The translations under genes and the position numbers were made by a program. Positions 7,958-16,032 of a stretch of 52,466 nt of DNA are shown in pieces. The stretch is from positions 1 to 52,466 of the forward strand of contig JAPYTO010000018.1 of NCBI GenBank assembly GCA_029941865.1. Direction: 5' to 3'. The DNA is from Fuerstiella sp. (lineage in GTDB: Bacteria > Planctomycetota > Planctomycetia > Planctomycetales > Planctomycetaceae). The first letter of the stretch is position 1; every line of letters starts with the position of its first letter. Under the pieces are notes generated by a model. The model saw only the letters and a program-made list of their open reading frames with translations, had not been told where the DNA came from and made no database searches.

Positions 7958-9507
7958 GTTCTTCTTTCGAGGAATCGACGCAGAACATTGCGCGTGATGG
8001 CCGAAGTCCCGTCGTCAATCGGCAGCGACAGTGTCCAGCATAACGAACCTGCGGCAAAGACGCTTCCGCCGGAGGGTGTATCGTAAATCGTGAGATCCGC
8101 ACCTGCCGTGGCGGGATTTGCACCTTTGGCAAGGTGCAGAATGTTATCCGGAGAATCGGGGCTGATCTTATCCAGTTCGTGTGCCGACGCGCCGCCAGGA
8201 CAGCGTTCGTGCAGGCTACTCATTCCGAACAGATCTTCGTTTTTCAGACCCGTGCCTGCGAAAACCCAGTGGTCATCGTTGATCACACGGTATGGAGCAC
8301 CCGTCTGGAATCCGGAGTGTGTGTACGCCACTCCCAATAGCCTTGCTTCGGTTTCGCCGCGGAGGCAGTGGTCTCCTTCGCGGCGACACAGAATCGTCGA
8401 GTCGTCTTGAAATTCGACCTCCGCATACATGGCGCATCCGCCCAGATACATGAGCCGGCCGCCCTGTTCGTACACCCATTTCTTAATGCGAGAGTACATC
8501 TGTGGCGACCAGTACTCGGAATGAAGATTCAGAACAAGGACGTCATAGGCTTCCAGCGGCAAACCATCGAAGTGCAGATCGGTTTCCGAGTACAGGTCGT
8601 AGTCGAACCCTTCCCGCTCCATCCAGCCGAGCAAACGCCATTCTCCAGGTGCGAACACGGAGTCGATGCGGCCTGGGATCGTGTCCGAAATGTGAGTGTC
8701 CTCCGGAACGCAACTGGCAGGCTCAGGCCGCTGGAACGACAGCGGCGCGGCTTTCTGTTCGAACGGCCAGGTGTCCGGTTGCGTGTAGCGTTTCAGGTCC
8801 TGGCGCGAATTGACGATGGGGCGATCGGGCAGGCCATCCTGGTTAAAGTAGTTGCTGCGTCCGCCAAATCGGTTGTACGCGTTTTGTGTTATCGTGGATG
8901 CCAGCACGGCGATTTTCGCCTGCGGCTCGCGCGGCGAAACGATCCACGGAAATGAGCAGAACTCACCATCGCGAGTCTTCGCATGCAGGTAGTACAGCCC
9001 TGAGCGTTCCGGTGCCGGGATACTGTGCTTTTGATATTGCAGATTGTAGCCCGTGCGATTCCAGTCGACTCCGGTCTGAGTGAAGTCACGGTCCGGCAGA
9101 ATCTGAGCCATGGCGTTCGGCCCATGTTCATCGCACCACCCGAAACTGCGAATGAACTCTTTTTCCCAGCCGTAGCGCCAGAGGTCCAGCCGAAACTCGT
9201 TTGTACTGTGGACGCAGTATTCCGACGTCTCGCCGGACCGACTCCATTTGGGCCACATGAATCCGTACATGCGATCAGAAAGCAGCCGAAACCGAATCAA
9301 CTCGCTACCAGTGACATTGACATCCACACGTTTCGCTGTGTAACCCGGCTTCGAAAGTGTGACCCGCCAGTCGCGGGATGCGATGTCGGCGTACACGGCT
9401 CCAGAAGCGCGGGAAGTTGCCGTCAACGACGTGCCGTTGCCTTCAAATTCGAATGCCACGCCCGCAATTGCGACATAGTCTTCGTCGCTGACATATCCGA
9501 CCAGCAC
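7954..9507 (-). CDS. N,N-dimethylformamidase large-subunit-like protein, copy A
   Basis: The 517-residue protein matches the large subunit of N,N-dimethylformamidase in pattern. It has a short N-terminal beta-sandwich like carboxypeptidase regulatory domains (GAVYADIASRDW), then the characteristic SGLYYLHAKTRDGEFCSFPW, GGRSNYFNQDGLP, EWRLLGWMEREGFDYDLYSE, LNLHSEYWSPQMY and GGRLMYLGGCAMYAEVEF blocks, and a C-terminal GGSVFAAGSLCW segment. Dimethylformamidase hydrolyses an amide with a mononuclear iron held by tyrosines and a glutamate. The tyrosine in GGCAMY could be one ligand; that is inference from memory of the structure. Start is GTG 9507 with a strong AAGGGGAG upstream. It lies 21 bases after copy B and overlaps the transporter gene. 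No signal peptide is visible. True substrate unknown. Confidence 0.8.
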   Translation of the reverse strand: MLVGYVSDEDYVAIAGVAFEFEGNGTSLTATSRASGAVYADIASRDWRVTLSKPGYTAKRVDVNVTGSELIRFRLLSDRMYGFMWPKWSRSGETSEYCVHSTNEFRLDLWRYGWEKEFIRSFGWCDEHGPNAMAQILPDRDFTQTGVDWNRTGYNLQYQKHSIPAPERSGLYYLHAKTRDGEFCSFPWIVSPREPQAKIAVLASTITQNAYNRFGGRSNYFNQDGLPDRPIVNSRQDLKRYTQPDTWPFEQKAAPLSFQRPEPASCVPEDTHISDTIPGRIDSVFAPGEWRLLGWMEREGFDYDLYSETDLHFDGLPLEAYDVLVLNLHSEYWSPQMYSRIKKWVYEQGGRLMYLGGCAMYAEVEFQDDSTILCRREGDHCLRGETEARLLGVAYTHSGFQTGAPYRVINDDHWVFAGTGLKNEDLFGMSSLHERCPGGASAHELDKISPDSPDNILHLAKGANPATAGADLTIYDTPSGGSVFAAGSLCWTLSLPIDDGTSAITRNVLRRFLERRT

Positions 9508-9528
9508 AGTCGCTCCCCTTTTCTAAGT

Positions 9529-11127
9529 TCAATCCAAAAATCGTAGCAGAACGTTTTCCGTAATCTTTGAGACAGCATCGTCCACAAGCACGGAGCTCGG
9601 CCAGCAGATGGATCCAACGGAGAACACGGCACCGCCTCCACTCGGTTCGTGAATTACAATTTCAGCACCGCCACCATCCGGGTTAAGGCCTCTTGCCAGC
9701 ACTTGCACGTTCGATGGCGATGAACTCGATACTTTATCTGTTTCATGACCGGACGCTCCGCCGGGAACTCGCATATGTAGACTCTTCTGGCCGAAGGTGT
9801 CGCCATTCGTCAGCCCGGTTCCTTCAAAGCACCAATGATCCGCCTTAGTCACCTGGTACGGTGCGGCTGTCATGATTCCCGGGAATGTAAACACAACGCC
9901 CAGCAGGTTGGCTTCCGATTCCTGTCGCTTGGCAAACCGGCTTTCGTATTCACGACCATCCGGTGCGAACTGCGGTTCTGAGTGACTCCAATTGGTGTTC
10001 TGGTACACGATGCGATGATCGTCGAGGAATTCGACTTCGCAGTTCAGGCCGTTGCCGCCCAGATACATCAGCCGCCCGCCACGTTCGAAGACCCAGCTTT
10101 TCAGTCGGAAGTACATGTCCGCAGACCAGTATTCCGGATGAGTGCTGATGATCAACACTCGGTATTCGTCCAGTGGAACCTGGTCGAAATGGAATTGTGT
10201 TTCGCTGTAGAAATCGTAGTCCAGCCCTTTGCGTTCCATCCAGCCCAGCAAACGCCATTCGGCCGCCGCCATATGACAACCCTGACGACCGGCGATCGGG
10301 TCTGTCAGCTGCTCATTCTCGTCGATGTGATTGAATGGATCCGGGCGTTCGAGTGACAGTGGTTCGTAGGTGTCCTGATCGTAGCTGCGATGTTCTTGCT
10401 CAGTATATCGTTTGAGTTCCAGCCGCGAGTTAATGATGGGCGTCGACGGCAGTCGGTCTGCATTAATATAATTGCTGCGGCCACCGAAGCTGTTGTATGC
10501 GTTCCAGTTAATGTCCGATGCCAGCACTGCTGTTTTTGAACGAGGTTTGTCTGGCGCTACAATCCATGGGAACGTGAATGAGAGCCCCGATTTGCTTCGT
10601 GTATGGAAGTAGTACAAACCAGAGCGTTCCGGAGCTTCGACAAACTGATTCAGCGCCTTGCTGTGGTAACCATGTTTGTTCCATTCAACGCCGGTCTGTG
10701 TGTAATCGCCATCGGGCGTAATCTGCATCGTGGCGCGCGGTCCGTGTTCGTCGAACGTACCGATGCGGCGGATGAATTCCTTTTCAGCACCGTAGCGCCG
10801 GAGTTCCAGCTCGTATTCTTCGACGGCGTGCACTCGAAATTCGGACCGCTCACCGGACTTCACGCACCGAGGCCAGACGTAACCCAGCAGACAGTCGGAT
10901 AACAGACGAAATTGATGTGGTGCATTTTCCCGAATCTTTGCCTTGACGATTTTCGAACCATACCCTTCGCGGCCCACGACAATCTCATAGTCGCCTGGCG
11001 AAATGTCCGCGTAGACGGCGCCCGAAATGCTGGAGCGCGCCGCGACGACGTCGCCATGATCTCGGAATTCGAACAGTACGTCGCCCACGGCCACGTAACG
11101 TTCGTCACTGACGTATCCCACAAGCAT
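9529..11127 (-). CDS. N,N-dimethylformamidase large-subunit-like protein, copy B
   Basis: Paralogue of copy A, 532 residues, with the same block order: SGAVYADISPGDY, RSGLYYFHTRSKSG, GGRSNYINADRLP, EWRLLGWMERKGLDYDFYSE, STHPEYWSADMYFR, GGRLMYLGG and GGAVFSVGSICW. I start it at ATG 11127, which aligns exactly with the start of copy A (MLVGYVSDE) and has AAAGG upstream; the frame is open for another 79 codons, but that part is rich in Arg and unlike the family. Copy B carries N where copy A has Y in the segment after LMYLGG (NGLN against CAMY), so the two may differ in metal binding. It is the first gene of the five-gene cluster and faces the amidohydrolase at 11379 across 251 bases. Confidence 0.8.
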   Translation of the reverse strand: MLVGYVSDERYVAVGDVLFEFRDHGDVVAARSSISGAVYADISPGDYEIVVGREGYGSKIVKAKIRENAPHQFRLLSDCLLGYVWPRCVKSGERSEFRVHAVEEYELELRRYGAEKEFIRRIGTFDEHGPRATMQITPDGDYTQTGVEWNKHGYHSKALNQFVEAPERSGLYYFHTRSKSGLSFTFPWIVAPDKPRSKTAVLASDINWNAYNSFGGRSNYINADRLPSTPIINSRLELKRYTEQEHRSYDQDTYEPLSLERPDPFNHIDENEQLTDPIAGRQGCHMAAAEWRLLGWMERKGLDYDFYSETQFHFDQVPLDEYRVLIISTHPEYWSADMYFRLKSWVFERGGRLMYLGGNGLNCEVEFLDDHRIVYQNTNWSHSEPQFAPDGREYESRFAKRQESEANLLGVVFTFPGIMTAAPYQVTKADHWCFEGTGLTNGDTFGQKSLHMRVPGGASGHETDKVSSSSPSNVQVLARGLNPDGGGAEIVIHEPSGGGAVFSVGSICWPSSVLVDDAVSKITENVLLRFLD

Positions 11128-11345
11128 GTTCCGTGGCCTTTCTGGAGTCAGTCTGAATACCTTTGGTGTGTCGCTTCCTTCGATACGAATCAATGAAAGG
11201 CTAACATAAAGCACTGGCATTGACAGTGGCACGACTCGTTTGTTACAGCGCCATCGGTCAGAACGCTTCCTTGTGGCATCCCGGCGAATTCCTGGATTGA
11301 TGCTCTTCACCTGTTGCCACCTTGAACGTGTTTTGCGATCGTGTC

Positions 11346-11359
11346 CAGGGAGATCCCTG
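11346..11359. promoter_or_regulatory. Inverted repeat in divergent promoter region, operator candidate
   Basis: CAGGGA-GA-TCCCTG, two 6-base arms with a 2-base spacer, lies 19 bases before the ATG at 11379 and inside the 251-base divergent gap between the two catabolic transcription units. Its position would suit a repressor site or an mRNA hairpin next to the GAGG ribosome binding site. No regulator gene adjoins the cluster, so the assignment is speculative. Confidence 0.3.
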
Positions 11360-11378
11360 AACAAATTGTGAGGCGAAG

Positions 11379-12227
11379 ATGATCGTCGACGTCCACAGCC
11401 ATACCTGGCAATACCCCACTCATTTCAATGACGACTTTCAACACCAGGCACGTCGGGCCCGGGCCGGTGTTGAGGTGGATCTGACAGTGCGCTATGACGA
11501 ATACATGGGCGGCGCGACTCAGGTCGATCGAACGATTGTGTTCGGTGGCAAGGCGCGGCTGAGTGGGTTGTGGGTTGATGATGAATACGTCGCTGAGTAT
11601 GTGGCTGCTCATCCTGAGAAACTGATCGGGTTCCTGTCGCTCGATCCGACTCAGGATGATTGGCAGCAGGAAATGCGGAATGGCCACCAGGAACTTGGTC
11701 TGCGCGGTATCAAACTGCTGTCAATGTACGCGGGATTTCAGCCGGATGACGAACGACTCGATCCGCTTTGGTCATACGCCACTCAGCATTCACTGCCGGT
11801 GCTGCTGCATACCGGCACAACGTTCATCGCCCAGGCGCCGCTGGAGTGTACTTTGCCGCGACATCTGGATCGTGTGGCGATACGCTTCCCCGAAGTGAAG
11901 ATTATCATGGCACATCTCGGACATCCGTATGAACACGAATGCGTTGCCGTAGTTCGCAAGCACCCGAACGTGTACACCGACATCAGTGCTTTGCACTACC
12001 GACCGTTTCAGCTGTACCACAGTCTGATGTTGGTGCAGGAATATGGAGTCTGGGACAAGCTACTGTTCGGCAGTGACTATCCGTTTACGACCGTGGATGC
12101 ATCGATCGACGGTTTGCGCAAGCTGAATGAACAGGTTGAAGGAACGTCATTGCCGCGTCTGCAGGTGGATGAAATTGAAGCCCTGATTCAACGCGACAGC
12201 CTGGGACTTCTGGGGCTGGATGGATGA
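11379..12227 (+). CDS. Amidohydrolase family 2 (TIM-barrel) hydrolase
   Basis: A 282-residue amidohydrolase-2 protein with intact metal motifs: D-V-H-S-H at residues 4-8, LLHTGTTF, IMAHLGHPYEHE and LLFGSDYP. It is clearly a paralogue of the 5704-6606 protein: both share KHPN(V/L)YT(D/N)ISALHYRP, which is not a general family feature, so the two probably arose by duplication within this pathway. The start ATG has GAGG 5 bases upstream. It is transcribed divergently from the dimethylformamidase-like operon, most likely under shared control. Family members hydrolyse or decarboxylate cyclic or aromatic carboxylates; the specific reaction cannot be read. Probably cytoplasmic, since no signal peptide is seen. 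Confidence 0.87.
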   Translation: MIVDVHSHTWQYPTHFNDDFQHQARRARAGVEVDLTVRYDEYMGGATQVDRTIVFGGKARLSGLWVDDEYVAEYVAAHPEKLIGFLSLDPTQDDWQQEMRNGHQELGLRGIKLLSMYAGFQPDDERLDPLWSYATQHSLPVLLHTGTTFIAQAPLECTLPRHLDRVAIRFPEVKIIMAHLGHPYEHECVAVVRKHPNVYTDISALHYRPFQLYHSLMLVQEYGVWDKLLFGSDYPFTTVDASIDGLRKLNEQVEGTSLPRLQVDEIEALIQRDSLGLLGLDG

Positions 12228-12234
12228 TTAATTC

Positions 12235-12881
12235 GTGCGAAACACGGCGCCGCGTTCGGCTTCGATACGTTTGGCGATCTCGTTGATGCCCAAACAGTTC
12301 TCCGGCCAGACTGCAGCGGGCACGTGCGATAGCCGCAGCAACAGCCTTGCCAGCATTCCCGCGTATCCCTTCAATTCGCGGATTCGCACCTTGTCGGGGG
12401 TAATCGCCGCGACTGCGCTGGCGGCTGCAAGATCGCGGAGTCGAAGATTAAGCAGGCGTGGCTCGGTGAATGGTTCGAATTCAGAGTGAATCAGTGCGAC
12501 GCAGCCCGACAGACGATCCCGCAGTGGCTAGGGTTCATGCGGCATTCCGTACCCGACATCGACGGCGGGGGCTTCGACGTCGATCGACGGGCAAAACAGG
12601 CACGGGCGTGCGTCGAGGCGCCATGCGTCGTGGGTGACGACCTTCAGTGATCCAGCATGGCAGTCAGCGGTGTGCAGTTCAAATTGTTCGACAGACTTGT
12701 TCTGCAGATGAAGCAAGTCAAACTGTCCGGCCACATACTCCGCAGCCGCGCGTTCGTTCTCCGTTCCCGCCCAGCGCACTCCGATGTTGTCGCAAAGGAC
12801 GTTGATGTGATCGGCAATGCACGAGCCGACGTACGCTTCACCCATCAGCCAGCAGTCAGTTGTTCTCCAATCAATACTCAT
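12235..12881 (-). pseudogene. Decayed M28-type aminopeptidase fragment
   Basis: From ATG 12881 the frame encodes 117 residues that look like the start of an M28-type exopeptidase (GVRWAGTENERAAAEYVAGQFD, the standard N-terminal helix). A TAG at about 12528 follows VGYGMPHEP. The same frame then continues sensibly after the stop: LRDRLSGCVALIHSEFEP, LAAASAVAAITPDK and so on to TAA at 12235, which resembles the PA-like insert of these enzymes. No zinc-binding catalytic half follows, since the neighbouring amidohydrolase ends only 8 bases away. The gene is therefore both interrupted by an in-frame stop and truncated, and should be non-functional. A readthrough product would still lack the active site. 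Confidence 0.6.
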
Positions 12882-13310
12882 TCCTGTTCCACAGTCCGAT
12901 CATTCGTTGATTACTCGTTTCGAGACTGCGACAGCCTGTCATCAGAAGTCCACTTCATCTGATACGATGAAGAGAGTCTGGTCGACAATGTGTGGCACAC
13001 TCGGAACTGCCGCGACAAACTACGAATACAGTACCGTAAGAATCCCGGCAGCCACATCAACGTGATGAGCTGATTCGACGGAATCCGGAGAACGGAAAAT
13101 GCCAGCGTGTCTGCCCGTCTGTGTTCATCGTCGTCCGCGGCCAGATGTTCCTGGCTGTGATGAAAAGCGGATGGCCGAACGGCGGGAATTTGCACGCCAG
13201 TGGTCATTCAGGCCAATGGCAGCGATCTGCCGTTCATACGTAATGTTGAATTCACATCCACGAAGCAGACCTTCGGCATAAGTTTGTGGGTGGCATCGCG
13301 CCACATGACG
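12882..13310. other. Non-coding gap, no gene recognised
   Basis: About 430 bases between the peptidase remnant and the metallophosphoesterase. Short frames on the minus strand are interrupted and resemble no family I know, although one (HAGIFRSPDSVESAHHVDVAAG) could be further decayed coding sequence. No terminator or repeat was seen. Confidence 0.4.
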
Positions 13311-14195
13311 TTAAACGGCAGAGGTGCGGTCGGAGTCCGAAGCAGAGTCCGGCGGAAGCGGCAGTAGTCCACGCGGAAACAGATGCCGACTTGCCGGAAC
13401 GAAACCGGCGTCTGAATCAAAGTACAGGTAGTGAGTGATCTTCATTGTGTCGGAGTTGAAATCGATCACGTTGAAGCTGTTCTTCTCACGTTCTCGTCCT
13501 CGGCCACGTCGTGACGTTGTTGTCCCGGACTGTACGATAACGATTCCGCGTTCACGGTGGACTCCTGAGTATACATCAAGTGTGTTTCCGATGTAGGCAC
13601 GGTGCAGATGACCTCCCAGAATCATGTCGACGTCGTCCTCAACGAATCGCATGATGGCTCGTTTCGCTTTGGGCATGGTTCGGTCGTACAGATTGTCCGG
13701 TGCCGGAGCGAAGTGATGATGCGCTACCACGATTCTTGCTGCGTCCACAGGTGCCTCGGCAAATACCTGTTCAGCGGTTTCCAGTTGCCACTGATGAATT
13801 CGACCATTGGTGATGGCCGTTCGTGGCGATGATGAGTCGATGCCGACAATGACGGCGTGATCCATGGAGAGCACCGGGTTAATTTCCGGGGAGATGTACT
13901 TCCTGTACAGACCGTGCGAATCGAGGAAACGTTCGCGAATTCGACACAGCGGGACGTCGTGGTTACCGGGAACGTAGAGCCGAGGCACGTCGGGAAGTCG
14001 ATCCAGAAATTCCCGCGCAGCCTGAAACTGTTCTTCCTTCGCTCGCTGTGTAAAGTCACCACTGACGACAATCGCGTCGATGTTCAGATGATGAGCAATT
14101 CGCAGCACGGCCTGTCCTACTTCAGCGATGAATGGTGGGCCGAAGTGAAGGTCGGAAAGATGCAGGATTCTTGCCAGCGGTTGGGAGCGGTGCAT
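13311..14195 (-). CDS. Calcineurin-like metallophosphoesterase, CpdA-type
   Basis: A metallophosphoesterase with all five family blocks in order: D-L-H (ILHLSDLHFG) near residue 15, GD in VVSGDFTQRA, VPGNHD, an AHHHF histidine block, and GGHLHRA. The QRAKEEQF after GDFT is typical of the class III/CpdA-like group, which includes cyclic-nucleotide phosphodiesterases. I chose ATG 14195, giving 294 residues; a GTG at 14243 would add 16 residues. No convincing ribosome binding site decides between them. No signal peptide or membrane segment is seen, so the protein should be cytoplasmic. It stands alone between a decayed region and the divergent lipid genes. The substrate could be a cyclic nucleotide, another phosphodiester or a nucleic acid. 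Confidence 0.87.
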   Translation of the reverse strand: MHRSQPLARILHLSDLHFGPPFIAEVGQAVLRIAHHLNIDAIVVSGDFTQRAKEEQFQAAREFLDRLPDVPRLYVPGNHDVPLCRIRERFLDSHGLYRKYISPEINPVLSMDHAVIVGIDSSSPRTAITNGRIHQWQLETAEQVFAEAPVDAARIVVAHHHFAPAPDNLYDRTMPKAKRAIMRFVEDDVDMILGGHLHRAYIGNTLDVYSGVHRERGIVIVQSGTTTSRRGRGREREKNSFNVIDFNSDTMKITHYLYFDSDAGFVPASRHLFPRGLLPLPPDSASDSDRTSAV

Positions 14196-14437
14196 GGCGA
14201 GGTGCTTTTCAAAGATAATTGATGCCACCCGAAGAGAATGCACACTTCGTACCGGTCGCCACGAAGTGCGATCCCTCAGATTATCAAGCGATTGAGGTCT
14301 GGATCGGCTTGAACGCCTGGCTCATGCCTTCTTGAGTTGAACATAACCTGCCACTCATTCATTCGATACTGTGCAGAAGTGCGAATTCGCACGTCTGCGT
14401 CACGCATTTCCGTTCGCACCAATGGAGCCAATGCGGC

Positions 14438-15325
14438 ATGTTAACTGCAAGTCCGGAAGGTATGCGAACTCTTGCCAAACGACTTTTGTTGCCGTTTCTG
14501 ATCGTTCTGTTCCTGGCGATCATTGCAGTTCTGGCATCACGTTACGCGTCGCTGGACTGGTTTGTTCGTAACGACCGGTGGCTGAGATCAGTCATCAGGG
14601 CGAATCCGGTGACATCGTCGTTCATTGCGTTCGCCATCTATCTGATTGTTTCTCTGGTTCCGGGAACAACAGGCAAGTCGATTGTTCTCGGCTGGTTGTT
14701 TGGACTGCTGGTGGGCGTGATCATTGTGAACACGGCATTGGTGGCGGCGTCACTGGTGACGTTTCTGCTGTGCCGATATTACCTGAAGGCCGAGGTACAG
14801 TCCCGCTTCGGCTTCTACCTGCGACCGATTCAGAGGCGGATGAGGAGTGATGGGACTCTGTATTTGCTGACGCTGCGTCTTGCGCACGCTCCGTTCAGTT
14901 TCATGAACTACGCCGCCGGAGTGGGAACGGACGTTTCTTTCCACACGTTCTGGTGGACGACTCAGCTCGGCCTGCTGCCCGGAAACATCGTGTTCGTCTA
15001 CGCCGGATCTCGGCTGCCGACAATCGAAGAAGCCATTGTCCGCGGCCCATTGGGGCTGTTGGATGGTCCCATGATGCTGGCACCGTGGCTGACGACCTTT
15101 CCGTCTGTGTCGACAGCACGCGGTTTTTTGGTGTCGGTCGCGGCAGGTCTGCTCATCGTGGTGGCGGCGTTTCTCGGAGACATAAACATGTCGGCGATCA
15201 AACGAGATGTTGGCGTGAAGGACGGCAGTTCGATTCTGCCGGGGATGGGAGGGGTCATCGACCGAGTTGACAGTTTAACGTTTACGGCGCCGGCCTTTTA
15301 TTACTTTCTGATTGTCGTCCTCTGA
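14438..15325 (+). CDS. VTT (DedA/TVP38-like) membrane protein fused to the CdsA C-terminal signature
   Basis: Residues about 15-215 are a VTT/DedA-type membrane domain: FAIYLIVSLVPGTTGK, a GWLFGLLVG segment, LRLAHAPFSFMNYAAG and LGLLPGNIVFVYAG. From about 220 the protein changes to the C-terminal hallmark of CDP-diacylglycerol synthase: FLGD (D248), S252-x-x-K255-R256, K261-D262, LPGMGG and D275-R-V-D278. The 27-residue spacing of D248 and D275 matches the two metal-binding aspartates of the Thermotoga enzyme as I recall it. The first two thirds of CdsA are absent. The next gene is a CDP-alcohol phosphatidyltransferase 24 bases on, the enzyme class that consumes CDP-diacylglycerol. The protein is either an internal-deletion chimera of two once-adjacent genes or a genuine new architecture. 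Start ATG has GGAG 10 bases upstream. Confidence 0.8.
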   Translation: MLTASPEGMRTLAKRLLLPFLIVLFLAIIAVLASRYASLDWFVRNDRWLRSVIRANPVTSSFIAFAIYLIVSLVPGTTGKSIVLGWLFGLLVGVIIVNTALVAASLVTFLLCRYYLKAEVQSRFGFYLRPIQRRMRSDGTLYLLTLRLAHAPFSFMNYAAGVGTDVSFHTFWWTTQLGLLPGNIVFVYAGSRLPTIEEAIVRGPLGLLDGPMMLAPWLTTFPSVSTARGFLVSVAAGLLIVVAAFLGDINMSAIKRDVGVKDGSSILPGMGGVIDRVDSLTFTAPAFYYFLIVVL

Positions 15326-15349
15326 AAGATGTTATTGCAGGAAGTCATG

Positions 15350-16006
15350 ATGCCGAATCGCTGCGAACCAATGACCAAGCTGCCTGACGATCCGCTGTCG
15401 TCAAATGGACAGGACCTGCCGAGTCCTTTTAAGGACCGGTACCTGACGATACCGAACGTCATCTGCTTTGCTCGAATCATCGGATCCCTTGCTCTTATTC
15501 TGGTCTCCGCAGCAGGCCATGTTAACGTCTTCGTTATCGGCTATGTTGTCTTCAGTCTCTCTGATTGGGTGGACGGCTGGCTGGCAAGATGGCTGAATCA
15601 GCGTTCTGATTTTGGTGCGAGACTCGACAGCGCTTCCGATGCCGTTCTCAATGCCTGCTTACTGATTGGCAGCCTGATTCTGAAATGGGACGTACTTCAG
15701 GGCGAGCTTGCGTGGTTGCTGATGGCTATCACCAGTTACGCAGTCTCGATGAGCTACGGCCTGTGGAAATACGGGCGTTTCCCCAGTTATCACACCTACG
15801 GCGCAAAAATGACCAATTACCTTGTCCTGGGCGGAGCCGTTGCGATGCTGCTGGACTGGGCCATCTGGCCGCTAAGAATTGCTGCTGTCGCCGGCACGAT
15901 GGCAAATCTGGAAGCGATCGCCATTACATTCGTTCTTCCAACGTGGCGTGCAGATATGCTGACGTTGTTGAGAGTGTTGCCCGGTCGATCCGGAAAGGCT
16001 GACTGA
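15350..16006 (+). CDS. CDP-alcohol phosphatidyltransferase
   Basis: The protein carries the complete family motif D-x2-D-G-x2-A-R-x8-G-x3-D-x3-D: D72, D75, G76, A79, R80, G89, D93 and D97 when started at ATG 15350. These aspartates bind the metals that activate transfer of a phosphatidyl group from CDP-diacylglycerol to an alcohol such as glycerol-3-phosphate, inositol or serine. About six hydrophobic segments place it in the inner membrane. AGGAAG at 15339-15344 favours ATG 15350 (5-base spacing) over ATG 15347 or 15329. It follows the VTT-CdsA' gene closely and is almost certainly co-transcribed. The acceptor alcohol is not evident; the C-terminal region has no recognisable specificity motif. 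Confidence 0.9.
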   Translation: MPNRCEPMTKLPDDPLSSNGQDLPSPFKDRYLTIPNVICFARIIGSLALILVSAAGHVNVFVIGYVVFSLSDWVDGWLARWLNQRSDFGARLDSASDAVLNACLLIGSLILKWDVLQGELAWLLMAITSYAVSMSYGLWKYGRFPSYHTYGAKMTNYLVLGGAVAMLLDWAIWPLRIAAVAGTMANLEAIAITFVLPTWRADMLTLLRVLPGRSGKAD

Positions 16007-16007
16007 C

Positions 16008-16026
16008 GGTTTCACGTTCGTGAACC
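16008..16026. terminator. Weak hairpin between convergent genes
   Basis: GGTTTCACG-TT-CGTGAACC pairs with one bulged T and lies in the 26-base gap between convergent genes ending at 16006 and 16033. It lacks a T tract, so it is only a possible bidirectional stop. Confidence 0.3.
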
Positions 16027-16032
16027 ATCTGT

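Noticed and set aside
11128-11364. N-terminal extension of dimethylformamidase-like copy B (79 extra codons)
   Set aside because: The extra part is Arg-rich, has no counterpart in copy A and lies in the divergent promoter region; ATG 11127 aligns with copy A and has a ribosome binding site.
12235-12489. 84-codon plus-strand frame after the amidohydrolase
   Set aside because: It lies opposite the peptidase remnant, whose minus-strand reading is far more protein-like.
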